A stretch of 45,729 nucleotides of DNA from Rhodospirillales bacterium (GCA_016794025.1 JAEUKX010000109.1:1-45729); one strand, 5' to 3'; positions 10,907 to 20,964 are shown, counted from the first letter of the stretch. Made by a program: numbers and translations. Notes: a model not told the origin generated them from the sequence alone.

Positions 10907-11332
10907 TCAGGCTCCCTGGCCAGCGCGCCGTTGGGCCTGATAGGCCTCGAGCGCTTCGGGGTTCCAGATTTCGAAGAACGTGTTGCGGCCGGCGAACGAC
11001 GCGAACTCGCCGAGGCTGCAATGCGCGACGAGGGATTCGGGAAGCGTCACGCGGCCTTCGGCATCGAGCGAAAGCGGGATCAGGTCTGCGGCGAGGATCG
11101 CGGCGTTGTCGAGCGGGGCGGCATTGAAGGCCGCGAGCGGATCGGCGGCCTGCGCGATCTTCGCAAGCACGTCGTTGCCGATGGCGCGCACGCACGGGCC
11201 ACCCCAGGGCAGCACGTTCAGCCCTTCTTCGCCCTTATGGGCGAGCACCGCCCGGAAATCGGCCGGGACGGACACGCGCCCTTTCCGGTCGATCCTGAAG
11301 CGGTAGGTGCCGATGAACGTGGTCTTGGCCAT
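10907..11332 (-). CDS. mraZ: Transcriptional regulator MraZ
   Basis: AbrB-like DNA-binding protein that forms ring oligomers and represses its own dcw operon. The product is 141 residues with two MraZ repeats: [13 protein letters not shown] near residues 14-26 and [12 protein letters not shown] in the second half, each with the conserved D-x-x-G-R turn. I chose the ATG at 11332 (MAKTTFIG), which gives the usual family length. An ATG at 11365 would add 11 residues. The TGGG repeat array upstream supports autoregulation. Confidence 0.95.
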   Translation of the reverse strand: MAKTTFIGTYRFRIDRKGRVSVPADFRAVLAHKGEEGLNVLPWGGPCVRAIGNDVLAKIAQAADPLAAFNAAPLDNAAILAADLIPLSLDAEGRVTLPESLVAHCSLGEFASFAGRNTFFEIWNPEALEAYQAQRRAGQGA

Positions 11333-11666
11333 CGTCCGCGACGTTCTTCCCAGTCCCGTCCCCACTCACGCAACGCATTGAAAAACGGGAGAGTTTCGTC
11401 TTTCCGCGCGGTCCCGACGGCCCTTCCTGCGCGCAGGTTATAGGTCGTGGGACAATATGGGATATCATGGGTGTATATGGGCGTCAATGGGCTAAGTCTC
11501 TGTTTCGCCTTGAACACGTTCCGTTCTAGTGGTCGCAAACAGGCTCGTATTAACCAAATTTAACGGCCAATACCCGAGTAGTTTAATCGGAAAATTGGAC
11601 ACGCCGATGGCCGCACCGGGGCGCTTGCACGGCAGGGCCGTGTCGGGATCAGGACCGGAAGGAAAA
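11333..11666. other. Regulatory spacer between rnpB and mraZ
   Basis: This 334-bp gap has no convincing gene. It contains the TGGG array (11448-11491) and an A/T-rich block around 11545-11605. That block has two TTAA motifs at 11550-11553 and 11560-11563, separated by 6 bp, in the context TTAACC. It resembles a CtrA site but is one base short of the usual 7-bp gap. A small GC hairpin CACGGC/GCCGTG lies at 11628-11642, just beyond the 3' end of RNase P RNA, without a T-run. Short open frames here look spurious. Confidence 0.6.
11448..11491. promoter_or_regulatory. Candidate MraZ operator: five TGGG boxes at 10-bp spacing
   Basis: TGGG occurs at 11448, 11458, 11468, 11478 and 11488 on the plus strand, exactly 10 bp apart, with A/T-rich spacers. 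MraZ of E. coli is known to bind TGGGN direct repeats separated by 5-nt spacers, which is the same period. The array lies 116-159 bp upstream of the mraZ ATG. Its boxes read on the strand opposite to the gene. A weak promoter-like TTGACG (11487-11482) with TATCCC 17 bp downstream falls inside the array, so MraZ binding could occlude RNA polymerase. Operator identity is an inference. Confidence 0.78.
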
Positions 11667-12055
11667 CGCCAGACGGCCTGTAAGCCGGGTTCTGTGACGG
11701 CCCTTGCGGGCCGGCGATGACCATTCCTCTGGGATGCCCGTTGCCGGGCACCTCGCGCGACCGACCCGGACGGCGATCCGGAAACAGACCTGCGGAACCG
11801 AAGTCCCGCGCGCCGTCCCTATTTGGTCTTGCTCCAGGTGGGGTTTGCCGTGCCGATCCGGTTGCCCGGATCGCGGTGGGCTCTTACTCCACCGTTTCAC
11901 CCTTGCCGCGGGCCGAAGCCCGGTTGGCGGTCTGCTTTCTGTTGCACTGTCCCTGGGGTCGCCCCCGCCGGGCGTTACCCGGCACCTTCGCTTCCGTGGA
12001 GCCCGGACTTTCCTCGACGGCTTGCGCCGCCGCGGTCATCCGGCCGTCTGGCGCC
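11667..12055 (-). ncRNA. rnpB: RNase P RNA (bacterial type A)
   Basis: Catalytic RNA of RNase P, which matures the 5' ends of tRNAs. On the minus strand the universal 5' element GAGGAAAGTCCGGGCTCC lies at 12015-11998. The 3' element ACAGAAcccGGCTTA lies near 11694-11680. The two ends pair through helix P1: twelve bases at 12053-12042 complement 11678-11667. The GGAGTAAGAGCCCACC core and GACAGTGCAACAGAAAGCAGACC-type region are also present. The ~387-nt length fits the family. Exact ends are approximate by a few bases. Open frames crossing this segment are not genes. Confidence 0.96.
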
Positions 12056-12058
12056 GAC

Positions 12059-12087
12059 TAGATGCGCCCAACCGCGGGCGCGGTCAA
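12059..12087 (-). promoter_or_regulatory. Candidate sigma-70-type promoter of rnpB
   Basis: On the minus strand TTGACC (12087-12082) is followed after 17 bp by CATCTA (12064-12059). This would start transcription near 12052, exactly at the P1 helix of RNase P RNA. The -10 element is poor but the geometry fits. It sits between the hicB stop and rnpB. Confidence 0.5.
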
Positions 12088-12100
12088 GCCGCCGGAAGAC

Positions 12101-12511
12101 CTAGCGGCGCGCGCGGCCGACGCGGGCAACGTCGGCGCGGATCAGCGAGGCGATGTAGCCCGAGCGCGTCATGCCCTGATGGCCCGCGCGGCGGTCGGCG
12201 AGCGACACGATTCCCTCGTCGAGACTTATATTGAGGCGCAGCACGCGGCCCGTGACATCGGCCTTCAGCAGCAGCCGCGCCACTTCCTTGGCACTGCGTT
12301 CGGCCGGCAGCTGGTCGAGCGGCGTGGGCTCGGGCGGTTCCTCGCCGGCCGCCGTCTTCTTTTCGAGCCAGAGCGTCAGCGCCGACAGGCCGTTGACGAC
12401 GGCTTCATCCTGCGTGCCGCCTGCGGCGCGGCAGCCGGGAAGGTCGGGAAACGTCACTGAGAACTCGCCGCCGTGGAACTCGAGGATGGCCGGATAAAGC
12501 GCGACTACCAT
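12101..12511 (-). CDS. hicB: HicB-family antitoxin-like protein, no HicA partner
   Basis: A 136-residue protein with a HicB partial RNase H-like fold at residues 5-55, including the FPDLPGC motif. A long linker follows, then a C-terminal ribbon-helix-helix segment (about 91-128). HicB antitoxins neutralise HicA mRNA interferases and repress their own operon through such DNA-binding tails. No small HicA-like frame is found on either side: ampD is upstream and rnpB downstream. It is therefore an orphan and may act only as a regulator. The ATG at 12511 has an AGGGG ribosome site and lies behind an unusually A/T-rich promoter. Confidence 0.83.
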   Translation of the reverse strand: MVVALYPAILEFHGGEFSVTFPDLPGCRAAGGTQDEAVVNGLSALTLWLEKKTAAGEEPPEPTPLDQLPAERSAKEVARLLLKADVTGRVLRLNISLDEGIVSLADRRAGHQGMTRSGYIASLIRADVARVGRARR

Positions 12512-12536
12512 CGTGACCCCTATACGATTGTAAGAT

Positions 12537-12581
12537 ATTGAGATTATTGAGTTTTTATAACTTATCGATGGAAAAAGTCTA
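12537..12581 (-). promoter_or_regulatory. A/T-rich hicB promoter with a CTCAAT direct repeat
   Basis: On the minus strand TAGACT (12581-12576), a 16-bp spacer and TATAAA (12559-12554) make a good sigma-70-like promoter. The -35 element overlaps the ampD stop codon. Two copies of CTCAAT (12551-12546 and 12542-12537) sit 9 bp apart right at the predicted start site. They are a plausible operator for the HicB ribbon-helix-helix domain. The ~75-bp region is strikingly A/T-rich compared with its surroundings. Confidence 0.5.
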
Positions 12582-13286
12582 GGGGAAAATTTGGGCCCGG
12601 ACTGCATCAAGAATTGCGCGCGTCTCGCCGTCGAGGCGACCGTCGAAAAGGTGCTGGCGCCAATGGCGCTGGAAGGCGACGAGGGCGGCGACGGTCCCCT
12701 CGTCGGGGGTCCCGGACTGCGGGCAGTCGTAGCCGATCTCGGCAAGTGCACGCTGTGCGCCGGCGATGTCGCCGGGATCGCGCGGCGCACCCACCGGTTC
12801 CGCAGACAGACCGACGCCCGCTGCCGCAAGCCGTCGCCACGGGAACAGTTCGCCCGGATCGCGCTTGCGCGTCGGCGCGATGTCGGAATGGCCGACGATG
12901 TCGCGCGGCGCGATCGCATGCCGCGTGAGGATGTCGCGCGCGAGGCCGATGACGGCATCTATCTGCGCGTCGGGAAACGCGCGGTAGCCGCAGCGATGGC
13001 CCGGATTCTGGATCTCGATGCCGATCGAGCGCGCGTTGACGTCGCGCATGCCGCGCCAGCACGCCTTGCCGGCGTGCCAGGCGCGGCGGCTCTCGTCGAC
13101 GAGCGCGTGGATCGTGCCGTCCTCGGCCACGACATAGTGCGCGCTTACCTCGCGCGCGGGATCGAGAAGGATCGCCAGCGTCTCGTCGAGCGTGTTCGTG
13201 TCGGTGTAGTGCAGCACGAGGAGTTCGGGCCGCACGCCCGCCGGCCGTTCGTCGCAGTTGGGCGAGGGGGTGCGGACGATGCGCAT
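12579..13286 (-). CDS. N-acetylmuramoyl-L-alanine amidase (AmpD-like) with peptidoglycan-binding domain
   Basis: Zinc amidase (amidase_2) cleaving the MurNAc-L-Ala bond, either in cytoplasmic muropeptide recycling or in the envelope. The product is 235 residues. Likely zinc ligands are H26, H133 and D143, with E91 as the catalytic acid; the motifs are VLHYTDTN, IGIEIQNPG and VGHSDIAP. A peptidoglycan-binding_1-like domain with the AQRALAEIGYDCPQSG repeat occupies about 175-230, as in AmiD/AmpD homologues. No signal peptide is evident, which favours a recycling role. It starts 1 nt after the EamA gene stop, so the pair is probably co-transcribed. Confidence 0.92.
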   Translation of the reverse strand: MRIVRTPSPNCDERPAGVRPELLVLHYTDTNTLDETLAILLDPAREVSAHYVVAEDGTIHALVDESRRAWHAGKACWRGMRDVNARSIGIEIQNPGHRCGYRAFPDAQIDAVIGLARDILTRHAIAPRDIVGHSDIAPTRKRDPGELFPWRRLAAAGVGLSAEPVGAPRDPGDIAGAQRALAEIGYDCPQSGTPDEGTVAALVAFQRHWRQHLFDGRLDGETRAILDAVRAQIFP

Positions 13287-13287
13287 G

Positions 13288-14169
13288 TCACGCCGACTTC
13301 GAGCGCGTCTCGGGATCGGCCTGACCGGGCCGGCGGATCGTGATGATGCCCACGCCCGCGACGGTCAGCAGGCAGCCCGCGATCGTGCGCCAGCCCAGCG
13401 GATCGCCGGAGATCGTCACGCCCGACAGAACGCCGAACACGGGTACCAGCAGCGTATAGGGCATCACGAGGTTGACCTCGTAGAGCCGGATGAGCCGGTA
13501 CCAGACCCAATAGGTGCACACCGACGTGACGATCGCCATGTAGGCGACGCCGAACCACGCGTGCAGGCTTGCCGCCTGGACGGCCGCGACATGCCCGCTC
13601 TCGATGGTGAACGACACCGCAAGGAGCATCGGCACGGCGAAGAAGGCCATATACGCGTTGAGCGCGAACCCGTCGACATGGCTCAGCGCCTTGATCTGGA
13701 AGTTCGAGACCGCCCAGGCGAACGACCCGGCAAGGCAAAGCCCGATATAGAACGCGCCGCCGCCCAGTCGCGGCTCGCCCGCCGCAAGCCAGATCCCGAG
13801 AAACGCCAGGATCATGCCGAGCCAGCGCCGCCAGCCCGGATAGTCCTTGTAGAGAATTGCGCCGAGAAGCGTGGCGAACGGGACCTGGCTCTGCGCGATG
13901 ATCGCGCTCAGTCCCGCTTCCAAGCCGGAAATTCCGGTGAAAAAGATGCTGAAATGCACGCAGCCCAGCGTCAGCGACAGGAGCGCGATGCGCTTCAGGT
14001 TGCCGCGCGGGACCTTGACGAACGGCAGCAGCACGAGGGCGACGATCGCGAAGCGGCAGGCGATCGCGAAGATGGGCGGCAGTTCGGAAACCGCCCACTT
14101 CCCGAAGACGAAATTGACGCCCCACAGCGCCATGACGACGACGACAAGCGCCACATCGACCGGTTTCAT
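13288..14169 (-). CDS. EamA-family (DMT) transporter
   Basis: Ten-segment inner-membrane carrier of the drug/metabolite transporter superfamily, typically an amino acid or metabolite exporter. The product is 293 residues built of two EamA repeats (about 5-135 and 150-285), with the expected MALWGVNFVFGK beginning. The ATG at 14169 overlaps the upstream gene's stop (ATGA). Substrate cannot be read from sequence. It is sandwiched between the TerB/DnaJ protein and the amidase in one minus-strand run. Confidence 0.9.
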   Translation of the reverse strand: MKPVDVALVVVVMALWGVNFVFGKWAVSELPPIFAIACRFAIVALVLLPFVKVPRGNLKRIALLSLTLGCVHFSIFFTGISGLEAGLSAIIAQSQVPFATLLGAILYKDYPGWRRWLGMILAFLGIWLAAGEPRLGGGAFYIGLCLAGSFAWAVSNFQIKALSHVDGFALNAYMAFFAVPMLLAVSFTIESGHVAAVQAASLHAWFGVAYMAIVTSVCTYWVWYRLIRLYEVNLVMPYTLLVPVFGVLSGVTISGDPLGWRTIAGCLLTVAGVGIITIRRPGQADPETRSKSA

Positions 14170-14894
14170 TTCCAGCCCTTTGCCTTGCGCACCCGATCCC
14201 AGGCCGCATTGATCTTCTGCAGTCGCTCCTGGGCGAGCGCCACGAACTCCGCGGGCATGCCCTGGCCGGTCAGCACGTCGGGATGGTGCGTGCGGACAAG
14301 CTCGCGCCACGCCTTGCGCGCCGCTTCCTCGCCAGTGTCGCGCGCAATGCCCAGCATGCGCCACGGATCGGCACCCTCGGCGCCGCGCTGGGATTCGCGC
14401 AGAGCCTCGAAGGCGGGCGCGTCGATGCCGAAGATGCGCGCGACCTCGGCGAGGTAGGCGGTCTCCTCGGCCGTCACCTCGCCGTTGGCTTCGGCAATGT
14501 GGAACAGGCAGTCGAGAAGTTCCTCGAGCGCCGGCGCGCCCGCGTCGAACATGCCGGCGACCTGGCGGGCATAGGCCTCGTAGCCGGCGGTGGAGCGCGT
14601 GGCGAGGTCGAAGACGCGCTCGACATTGCGCTGCTCGGATTCGTCGAAACGGAAAAGCCGCGCGAAGGCAGCCTTCTCGCGCGCGCACACTTCGCCATCG
14701 GCCTTGGCCATCTTCGCGGCGAGCGCCACGGTCGCGATCGTGAAGGCGATCTGCTTTTCCGGCGGCTTGTCGGCCTCGGGCGCGAATGCGGCCTTGGCGA
14801 GCGCGTGGCCGGCGGCCGCGCCGATGAGCGCCCCCAACGGCCCGCCCAGCGCGTAGCCGGCCGTCCCGCCGAGCAGACTTCCCCAGATCGACAT
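14166..14894 (-). CDS. DjlA-like co-chaperone with TerB and DnaJ domains
   Basis: A 242-residue protein. The glycine/alanine-rich start (residues 1-30) could be a weak membrane-associated segment. It is followed by a TerB-like helical domain (about 45-165, with KADGEV and EANGEVT acidic motifs) and a C-terminal J-domain (about 176-242). The HPD tripeptide needed to stimulate DnaK ATPase is at 204-206. This is the DjlA domain order, but the classic strong N-terminal anchor is less clear. It begins a minus-strand run with EamA and the amidase, divergent from the dehydrogenase at 14986. Confidence 0.87.
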   Translation of the reverse strand: MSIWGSLLGGTAGYALGGPLGALIGAAAGHALAKAAFAPEADKPPEKQIAFTIATVALAAKMAKADGEVCAREKAAFARLFRFDESEQRNVERVFDLATRSTAGYEAYARQVAGMFDAGAPALEELLDCLFHIAEANGEVTAEETAYLAEVARIFGIDAPAFEALRESQRGAEGADPWRMLGIARDTGEEAARKAWRELVRTHHPDVLTGQGMPAEFVALAQERLQKINAAWDRVRKAKGWK

Positions 14895-14985
14895 GCGTCC
14901 CCTTGCGCCGCCGCTACCGAGGGGCGCCGATTTCGTATATCAGACGACGGCACGCATGCGCACGATGCAAGAACGGAGGGCCGCC

Positions 14986-16059
14986 ATGAAACGCCACAAG
15001 ATCGCCGCAATTCCCGGCGACGGCATCGGGAAGGAAGTCGTCCCGGCCGGGCTGCGCGTCCTCGAGGCGCTTGCCGCGCGCGAAGGCTTCGCGCTCGATG
15101 TCGGCCATTTCGACTGGGGCAGCGACTATTTCAAGCGCACCGGGCGCATGATGCCCGAGGACGGTCTGGCGCAGCTCAAGGCCTATGACGCGATCTATTT
15201 CGGCGCCGTCGGCATGCCGGACGTGCCGGACCATGTCACGCTGTGGGGCCTGCGCCTTGCCATCTGCCAGCCCTTCGACCAATACGCGAACGTTCGGCCC
15301 ACGCGCATCCTGCCGGGCCTTTCCTCGCCGCTGGCGGGTATCACGCCCGCCGATCTCGACTGGGTGATCGTGCGCGAGAACTCGGAAGGCGAATATGCCG
15401 GGCAGGGGGGGCGCTCGCATCGAGGCCTCCCCGAGGAAGTGGCGACCGAAACCTCGATCTTCACGCGGGCAGGCGTGGCGCGGATCATGTATTTCGCCTT
15501 CTCGCTGGCGCGTTCGCGGCCGCGCAGGAAGCTCACCGTCGTCACCAAGTCGAATGCCCAGCGCCATGGCATGGTCCTGTGGGACGAGATCGCCGCCGAG
15601 ACGGCGCGCGAATTCCCGGATGTCGCGTGGGACAAGGAACTGGTCGACGCGATGACCGTGCGCATGGTGCGCCGTCCGCAATCGATCGACACGGTCGTGG
15701 CGACGAACCTGCATGCCGATATCCTTTCCGATCTTGCCGCGGCACTCGCAGGCTCGATCGGCATCGCGCCTACCGCCAATCTCAATCCCGAGCGACGCTT
15801 CCCCTCGATGTTCGAGCCGATCCACGGCTCGGCTTTCGACATCATGGGCAAGGGCATCGCCAACCCCGTGGGTACTTTCTGGTCGGCCGTGATGATGCTC
15901 GACCATCTGGGCGAACATGCCGCCGCCCGGCGCCTGATGGCGGCCATCGAGCGCGTAACCGCCGATCCGCGCTTCCGGACTGCCGATTTGGGAGGCAGTG
16001 CGGACACGAAAACCGTCACGGATGCTGTCGTCGACGCCGTGCGCACGGGCAATGCCTGA
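14986..16059 (+). CDS. Tartrate/D-malate dehydrogenase (isocitrate/isopropylmalate dehydrogenase family)
   Basis: NAD-dependent oxidative decarboxylase of beta-hydroxy acids. The product is 357 residues. Family landmarks are IPGDGIGKEV at the start, NVRPTR in the substrate loop, VRENSEGEYAGQGG, and the metal/NAD signature NLHADILSDLAAAL followed by GIAPTANLNPE. The VRENSEGEYAG form and length fit TtuC/DmlA-type enzymes rather than leucine-pathway LeuB. I chose the ATG at 14986 because GGAGGG precedes it by 6 nt; in-frame upstream starts lack a comparable site. Tartrate, D-malate or a related substrate remain alternatives. Confidence 0.88.
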   Translation: MKRHKIAAIPGDGIGKEVVPAGLRVLEALAAREGFALDVGHFDWGSDYFKRTGRMMPEDGLAQLKAYDAIYFGAVGMPDVPDHVTLWGLRLAICQPFDQYANVRPTRILPGLSSPLAGITPADLDWVIVRENSEGEYAGQGGRSHRGLPEEVATETSIFTRAGVARIMYFAFSLARSRPRRKLTVVTKSNAQRHGMVLWDEIAAETAREFPDVAWDKELVDAMTVRMVRRPQSIDTVVATNLHADILSDLAAALAGSIGIAPTANLNPERRFPSMFEPIHGSAFDIMGKGIANPVGTFWSAVMMLDHLGEHAAARRLMAAIERVTADPRFRTADLGGSADTKTVTDAVVDAVRTGNA

Positions 16060-16115
16060 ACGCTGGCAATTCCGGCGTATCCCGTGTTAGGCAGACGAAC
16101 GCTTCTGAAAAACGA

Positions 16116-16155
16116 GGTGCGGGGCATGGATTCCGCACCCGCGAAGAACAGGTAG
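16116..16155 (+). other. Hairpin and nine-codon ORF ahead of the ABC operon
   Basis: GGTGCGG (16116-16122) pairs perfectly with CCGCACC (16133-16139). The loop and 3' arm contain the start of a tiny frame, ATG at 16126 to TAG at 16155 (MDSAPAKNR). It ends 34 nt before the ATPase start. There is no T-run, so it is not an ordinary terminator. It could be a 3' end of the dehydrogenase mRNA or a weak leader element. Confidence 0.3.
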
Positions 16156-16189
16156 CCCGCTAGGGCGTCGAGGGAACCCGAGGTAACGC

Positions 16190-18235
<2,046 letters not shown>

Positions 18236-18286
18236 GACCGCGCGAACTTGACGTGAAGGAGCCAGAGTAGTCCCATTGCCCACGAC

Positions 18287-18360
18287 CCCGTCCGGCCCCC
18301 CGGCGGACGGGTTTCCCGAAGCAGGAAAACCCCGCCAGCGCGAAACAAGGCGTTGCGGGG
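18287..18360 (+). other. Two strong hairpins between ATPase and receptor genes
   Basis: CCCGTCC (18287-18293) pairs with GGACGGG (18305-18311). A longer stem, 18330-18341 with 18350-18360, has eleven pairs and one bulge. It ends 9 nt before the receptor's GAGGAGGAAG ribosome site. Neither has a proper T-run. Such intercistronic stems commonly protect receptor mRNA from decay so that the solute receptor is made in excess. Confidence 0.55.
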
Positions 18361-18382
18361 ACGAACAGAGGAGGAAGAGCCC

Positions 18383-19984
18383 ATGCGTACGAACCGCCGC
18401 GATTTCATGAAGGCAGCCGCCTTCACCGCCGCCGGCCTCGGCCTGCTGGACGCCATGCCCGCGCGCGCGCAGGGCGCGCCCAAGCGCGGCGGCACGCTCA
18501 CCTTTGCGATCTCGGCCGAGACGCCGCACTACGACGCCCACGGCTCGGACACTTTCGCCACGCTGCATTTCGGCGCGCCGTTCTATTCGACGCTGCTGCA
18601 GTTCGATCTGGCCAACTATCCCAAGGTGAAGGGCGATCTCGCCACGTCGTGGGATGTCGCCCCCGACCTGATGAAGTACACCTTCAAGCTTACGCCCAAC
18701 GCGGTCTTCCATGACGGCACGCCGCTCACTTCGGCGGACGTCAAGGCGACCTACGAGCGCCTGCGCAATCCGCCCACGGGCGTCGTTTCCACGCGCAAGG
18801 CGACGTTCGAGGACATCGCCTCGATCGAGACGCCGGACGCCACGACCGTCGTCTTCAACATGAAGGCCGGCAACCCCGCGATGCTCGAGCACTTCGCGAG
18901 CCCGTGGAACTGGATCTACAAGGCGGCGCTCCTCGCGGCCGAGCCCAACGGCCCGCGCACGAAGATCATCGGCACGGGCGCCTTCACGTTCGGCGAGCAC
19001 GTCAAGGGCAGCCACGTCACGGGCGCGCGCTTCGACAAGTACTTCAAGTCGGGCATGCCCTATCTCGACGGCTTCCGCGGCGTCTTCATGACGCAGCCCG
19101 CCGCCATGCTCAACGCGCTCCAGGGCGGCCAGGTGCAGGCCGAGTTCCGCGGCGTCAGCCCGGCCGAGCGCGACCGCCTCGTTCAGGTGATGGGCGACAA
19201 GATCCGGATCGAGGAATCGAGCTGGACGCTCAACCTCATGGTCGTCTTCAACACCGAGAAGAAGCCCTTCGACGATCCGCGCGTGCGCCGTGCGCTGCAC
19301 ATGGCGATCGACCGTCGTGCGGGTGCCGCGGGCCTCGCGCGCACGGCCGTGCTGCGCGATGCCGGCGGCCTGATCCGCCCCGGCTCGCCCTTCGCGATGA
19401 AGGACGAGGACCTGTCGAAGCTGCCGGGCTTCGGGCGCGACATCAAGGCGGCGCGCGCGGAGGCAAGGAAGCTGCTCAAGGATGCGGGCGTGCCGAACCT
19501 GACCTTCACGCTCCACAACCGCAACCTCGCCCAGCCCTACACGCCGGCCGGCATCTTCCTGGTCGACCAGTGGCGGCAGATCGGCGTCAATGTCGAGCAC
19601 CGTCAGTCCGAGACGTCGCCCTACCTCGCGGGCATGTCGAGCGGCAATTTCGACGTCGCCATCGACTTCTCGAACCTGTTCATGGACGAGCCGTCGCTGG
19701 CGCTGGCGAAATACGTTTCGTTCAACCGGGCGCCCGAGAACCGCAGCCGCGCGATCGACGCGGAACTCGACCGTCTCTATGCCGCCCAGTCGCACGAACG
19801 CGACTTCAAGAAGCGCTTCGACCTCATCCGCGCCTTCGAGAAGCGTGCCTTCGAGCAGGCCTACCAGGTGCCGCTGCTGTGGTGGTACCGCATCGTGCCC
19901 ACGCACAAGACGGTCGTGGGCTGGCAGATGTCGCCCAGCCACAACCTCGGTCAGGACCTGACCGCGGTCTGGCTCAACACCTGA
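18383..19984 (+). CDS. Periplasmic solute-binding protein of the peptide ABC importer (family 5)
   Basis: Receptor that captures the substrate and delivers it to the permeases at 20005 and 20966. The product is 533 residues, the usual SBP_bac_5 size. The N-terminus has a twin-arginine signal (NRRDFMKAAAF, residues 3-13) with a cleavage site near ARA-QG, so it is probably exported folded. A KRGGTLTFAIS start of the mature part, DGTPLTSADVKATYERLR and late DDPRVRRALHMAIDR stretches are typical. The ATG at 18383 has an excellent GAGGAGGAAG site. Substrate is unknown; gene order suggests peptides or glutathione. Confidence 0.93.
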   Translation: MRTNRRDFMKAAAFTAAGLGLLDAMPARAQGAPKRGGTLTFAISAETPHYDAHGSDTFATLHFGAPFYSTLLQFDLANYPKVKGDLATSWDVAPDLMKYTFKLTPNAVFHDGTPLTSADVKATYERLRNPPTGVVSTRKATFEDIASIETPDATTVVFNMKAGNPAMLEHFASPWNWIYKAALLAAEPNGPRTKIIGTGAFTFGEHVKGSHVTGARFDKYFKSGMPYLDGFRGVFMTQPAAMLNALQGGQVQAEFRGVSPAERDRLVQVMGDKIRIEESSWTLNLMVVFNTEKKPFDDPRVRRALHMAIDRRAGAAGLARTAVLRDAGGLIRPGSPFAMKDEDLSKLPGFGRDIKAARAEARKLLKDAGVPNLTFTLHNRNLAQPYTPAGIFLVDQWRQIGVNVEHRQSETSPYLAGMSSGNFDVAIDFSNLFMDEPSLALAKYVSFNRAPENRSRAIDAELDRLYAAQSHERDFKKRFDLIRAFEKRAFEQAYQVPLLWWYRIVPTHKTVVGWQMSPSHNLGQDLTAVWLNT

Positions 19985-20004
19985 GCTGAAGGAACGCCGT
20001 CGCC

Positions 20005-20964
20005 GTGCTCGGTTATCTCGCCAATCGCCTGCTGCTGATGATCCCCACGCTTGCGGGGGTCGCGGTCCTCATCTTCTTCATGCTGAGGGTCGTGCCGGGC
20101 GACATCGTCGAGGTGAAGCTGCGCGGCGACGGCGGTTCCGTCACCCAGGAGACGATCGAGGCCGAGCGCGCACGGCTCGGCCTCGACCAGCCCATCCACG
20201 TCCAGTTCGTGCAGTGGATGACGGGGCTCGCCACGCTCGATCTCGGCAACTCGATGTGGACCGACCGCCCGGTGACCGAGGAGATCGGCGTCCGCCTGGA
20301 GCTGACGATCCAGGTCGCGATCATGGCCTCGATCATTGCGATCATGGTGGCGATACCGCTCGGCACGATATCGGCGCTGTTCCGCGATACGTGGGTCGAC
20401 TATGTCGTGCGGCTCGTGACGATCGCGGGCCTCGCCGTCCCGAGCTTCTGGCTGGGCATGCTGATCATCCTCGGCCTGCTCTACTACGCCAACTGGCTGC
20501 CGCCGATCACCTATACGCCCATCTATGTCGATCCCGTCGCCAACATCGCCCAGCTCATCTGGCCGGCGATGGCGGTGGGCTACCGCTATTCGGCGGTCGT
20601 CGCGCGCATGGTGCGCTCGTCCATCATCGAGGTGATGAAGGAAGACTACATCCGCACCGCGCGTGCCAAGGGCGTGTTCGAGAAGCTCGTCGTCTCGCGC
20701 CACGCCATGCGCAATGCGATCCTGCCGGCGATCACCGTCATCGGGCTGGAGTTCGCGTTCCTCATCGGCGGCCTCGTGGTGACCGAGCAGGTCTTCAACC
20801 TCAACGGCCTCGGCAAGCTGTTCGTGCAGGCGGTCAGCCGCAACGACTTCACGCTGATCCAGTCGATCGTGATGCTGATCGCGGTCATCTTCATCCTGTC
20901 GAACCTCGTGGTCGACGTCGTCTACGCGTGGATCGATCCGCGCATCCGCTACGGAGGCCGCTGA
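20005..20964 (+). CDS. Peptide-type ABC importer permease (DppB/GsiC-like)
   Basis: First membrane subunit of the importer, 319 residues. It has an N-terminal membrane segment (about 5-27), a periplasmic region and a BPD_transp_1 domain with five segments. The EAA-like loop near EVMKEDYIRTARAKGV contacts the ATPase. The GTG start at 20005 is supported by AAGGAA 9-16 nt upstream and gives the standard MLGYLANRLL beginning. It is 20 nt downstream of the receptor gene. Confidence 0.94.
   Translation: MLGYLANRLLLMIPTLAGVAVLIFFMLRVVPGDIVEVKLRGDGGSVTQETIEAERARLGLDQPIHVQFVQWMTGLATLDLGNSMWTDRPVTEEIGVRLELTIQVAIMASIIAIMVAIPLGTISALFRDTWVDYVVRLVTIAGLAVPSFWLGMLIILGLLYYANWLPPITYTPIYVDPVANIAQLIWPAMAVGYRYSAVVARMVRSSIIEVMKEDYIRTARAKGVFEKLVVSRHAMRNAILPAITVIGLEFAFLIGGLVVTEQVFNLNGLGKLFVQAVSRNDFTLIQSIVMLIAVIFILSNLVVDVVYAWIDPRIRYGGR

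Noticed and set aside
11628..11642. A rho-independent terminator for rnpB
   Set aside because: The CACGGC/GCCGTG stem is short and lacks a T-run on the minus strand.
11529..12234. Several 60-176-codon frames across the rnpB region on both strands
   Set aside because: They overlap a clear RNase P RNA with conserved ends and P1 pairing, and their translations show no domain.
12101..12600. A complete HicAB toxin-antitoxin pair
   Set aside because: No HicA-sized frame with the family's features lies beside the HicB gene.
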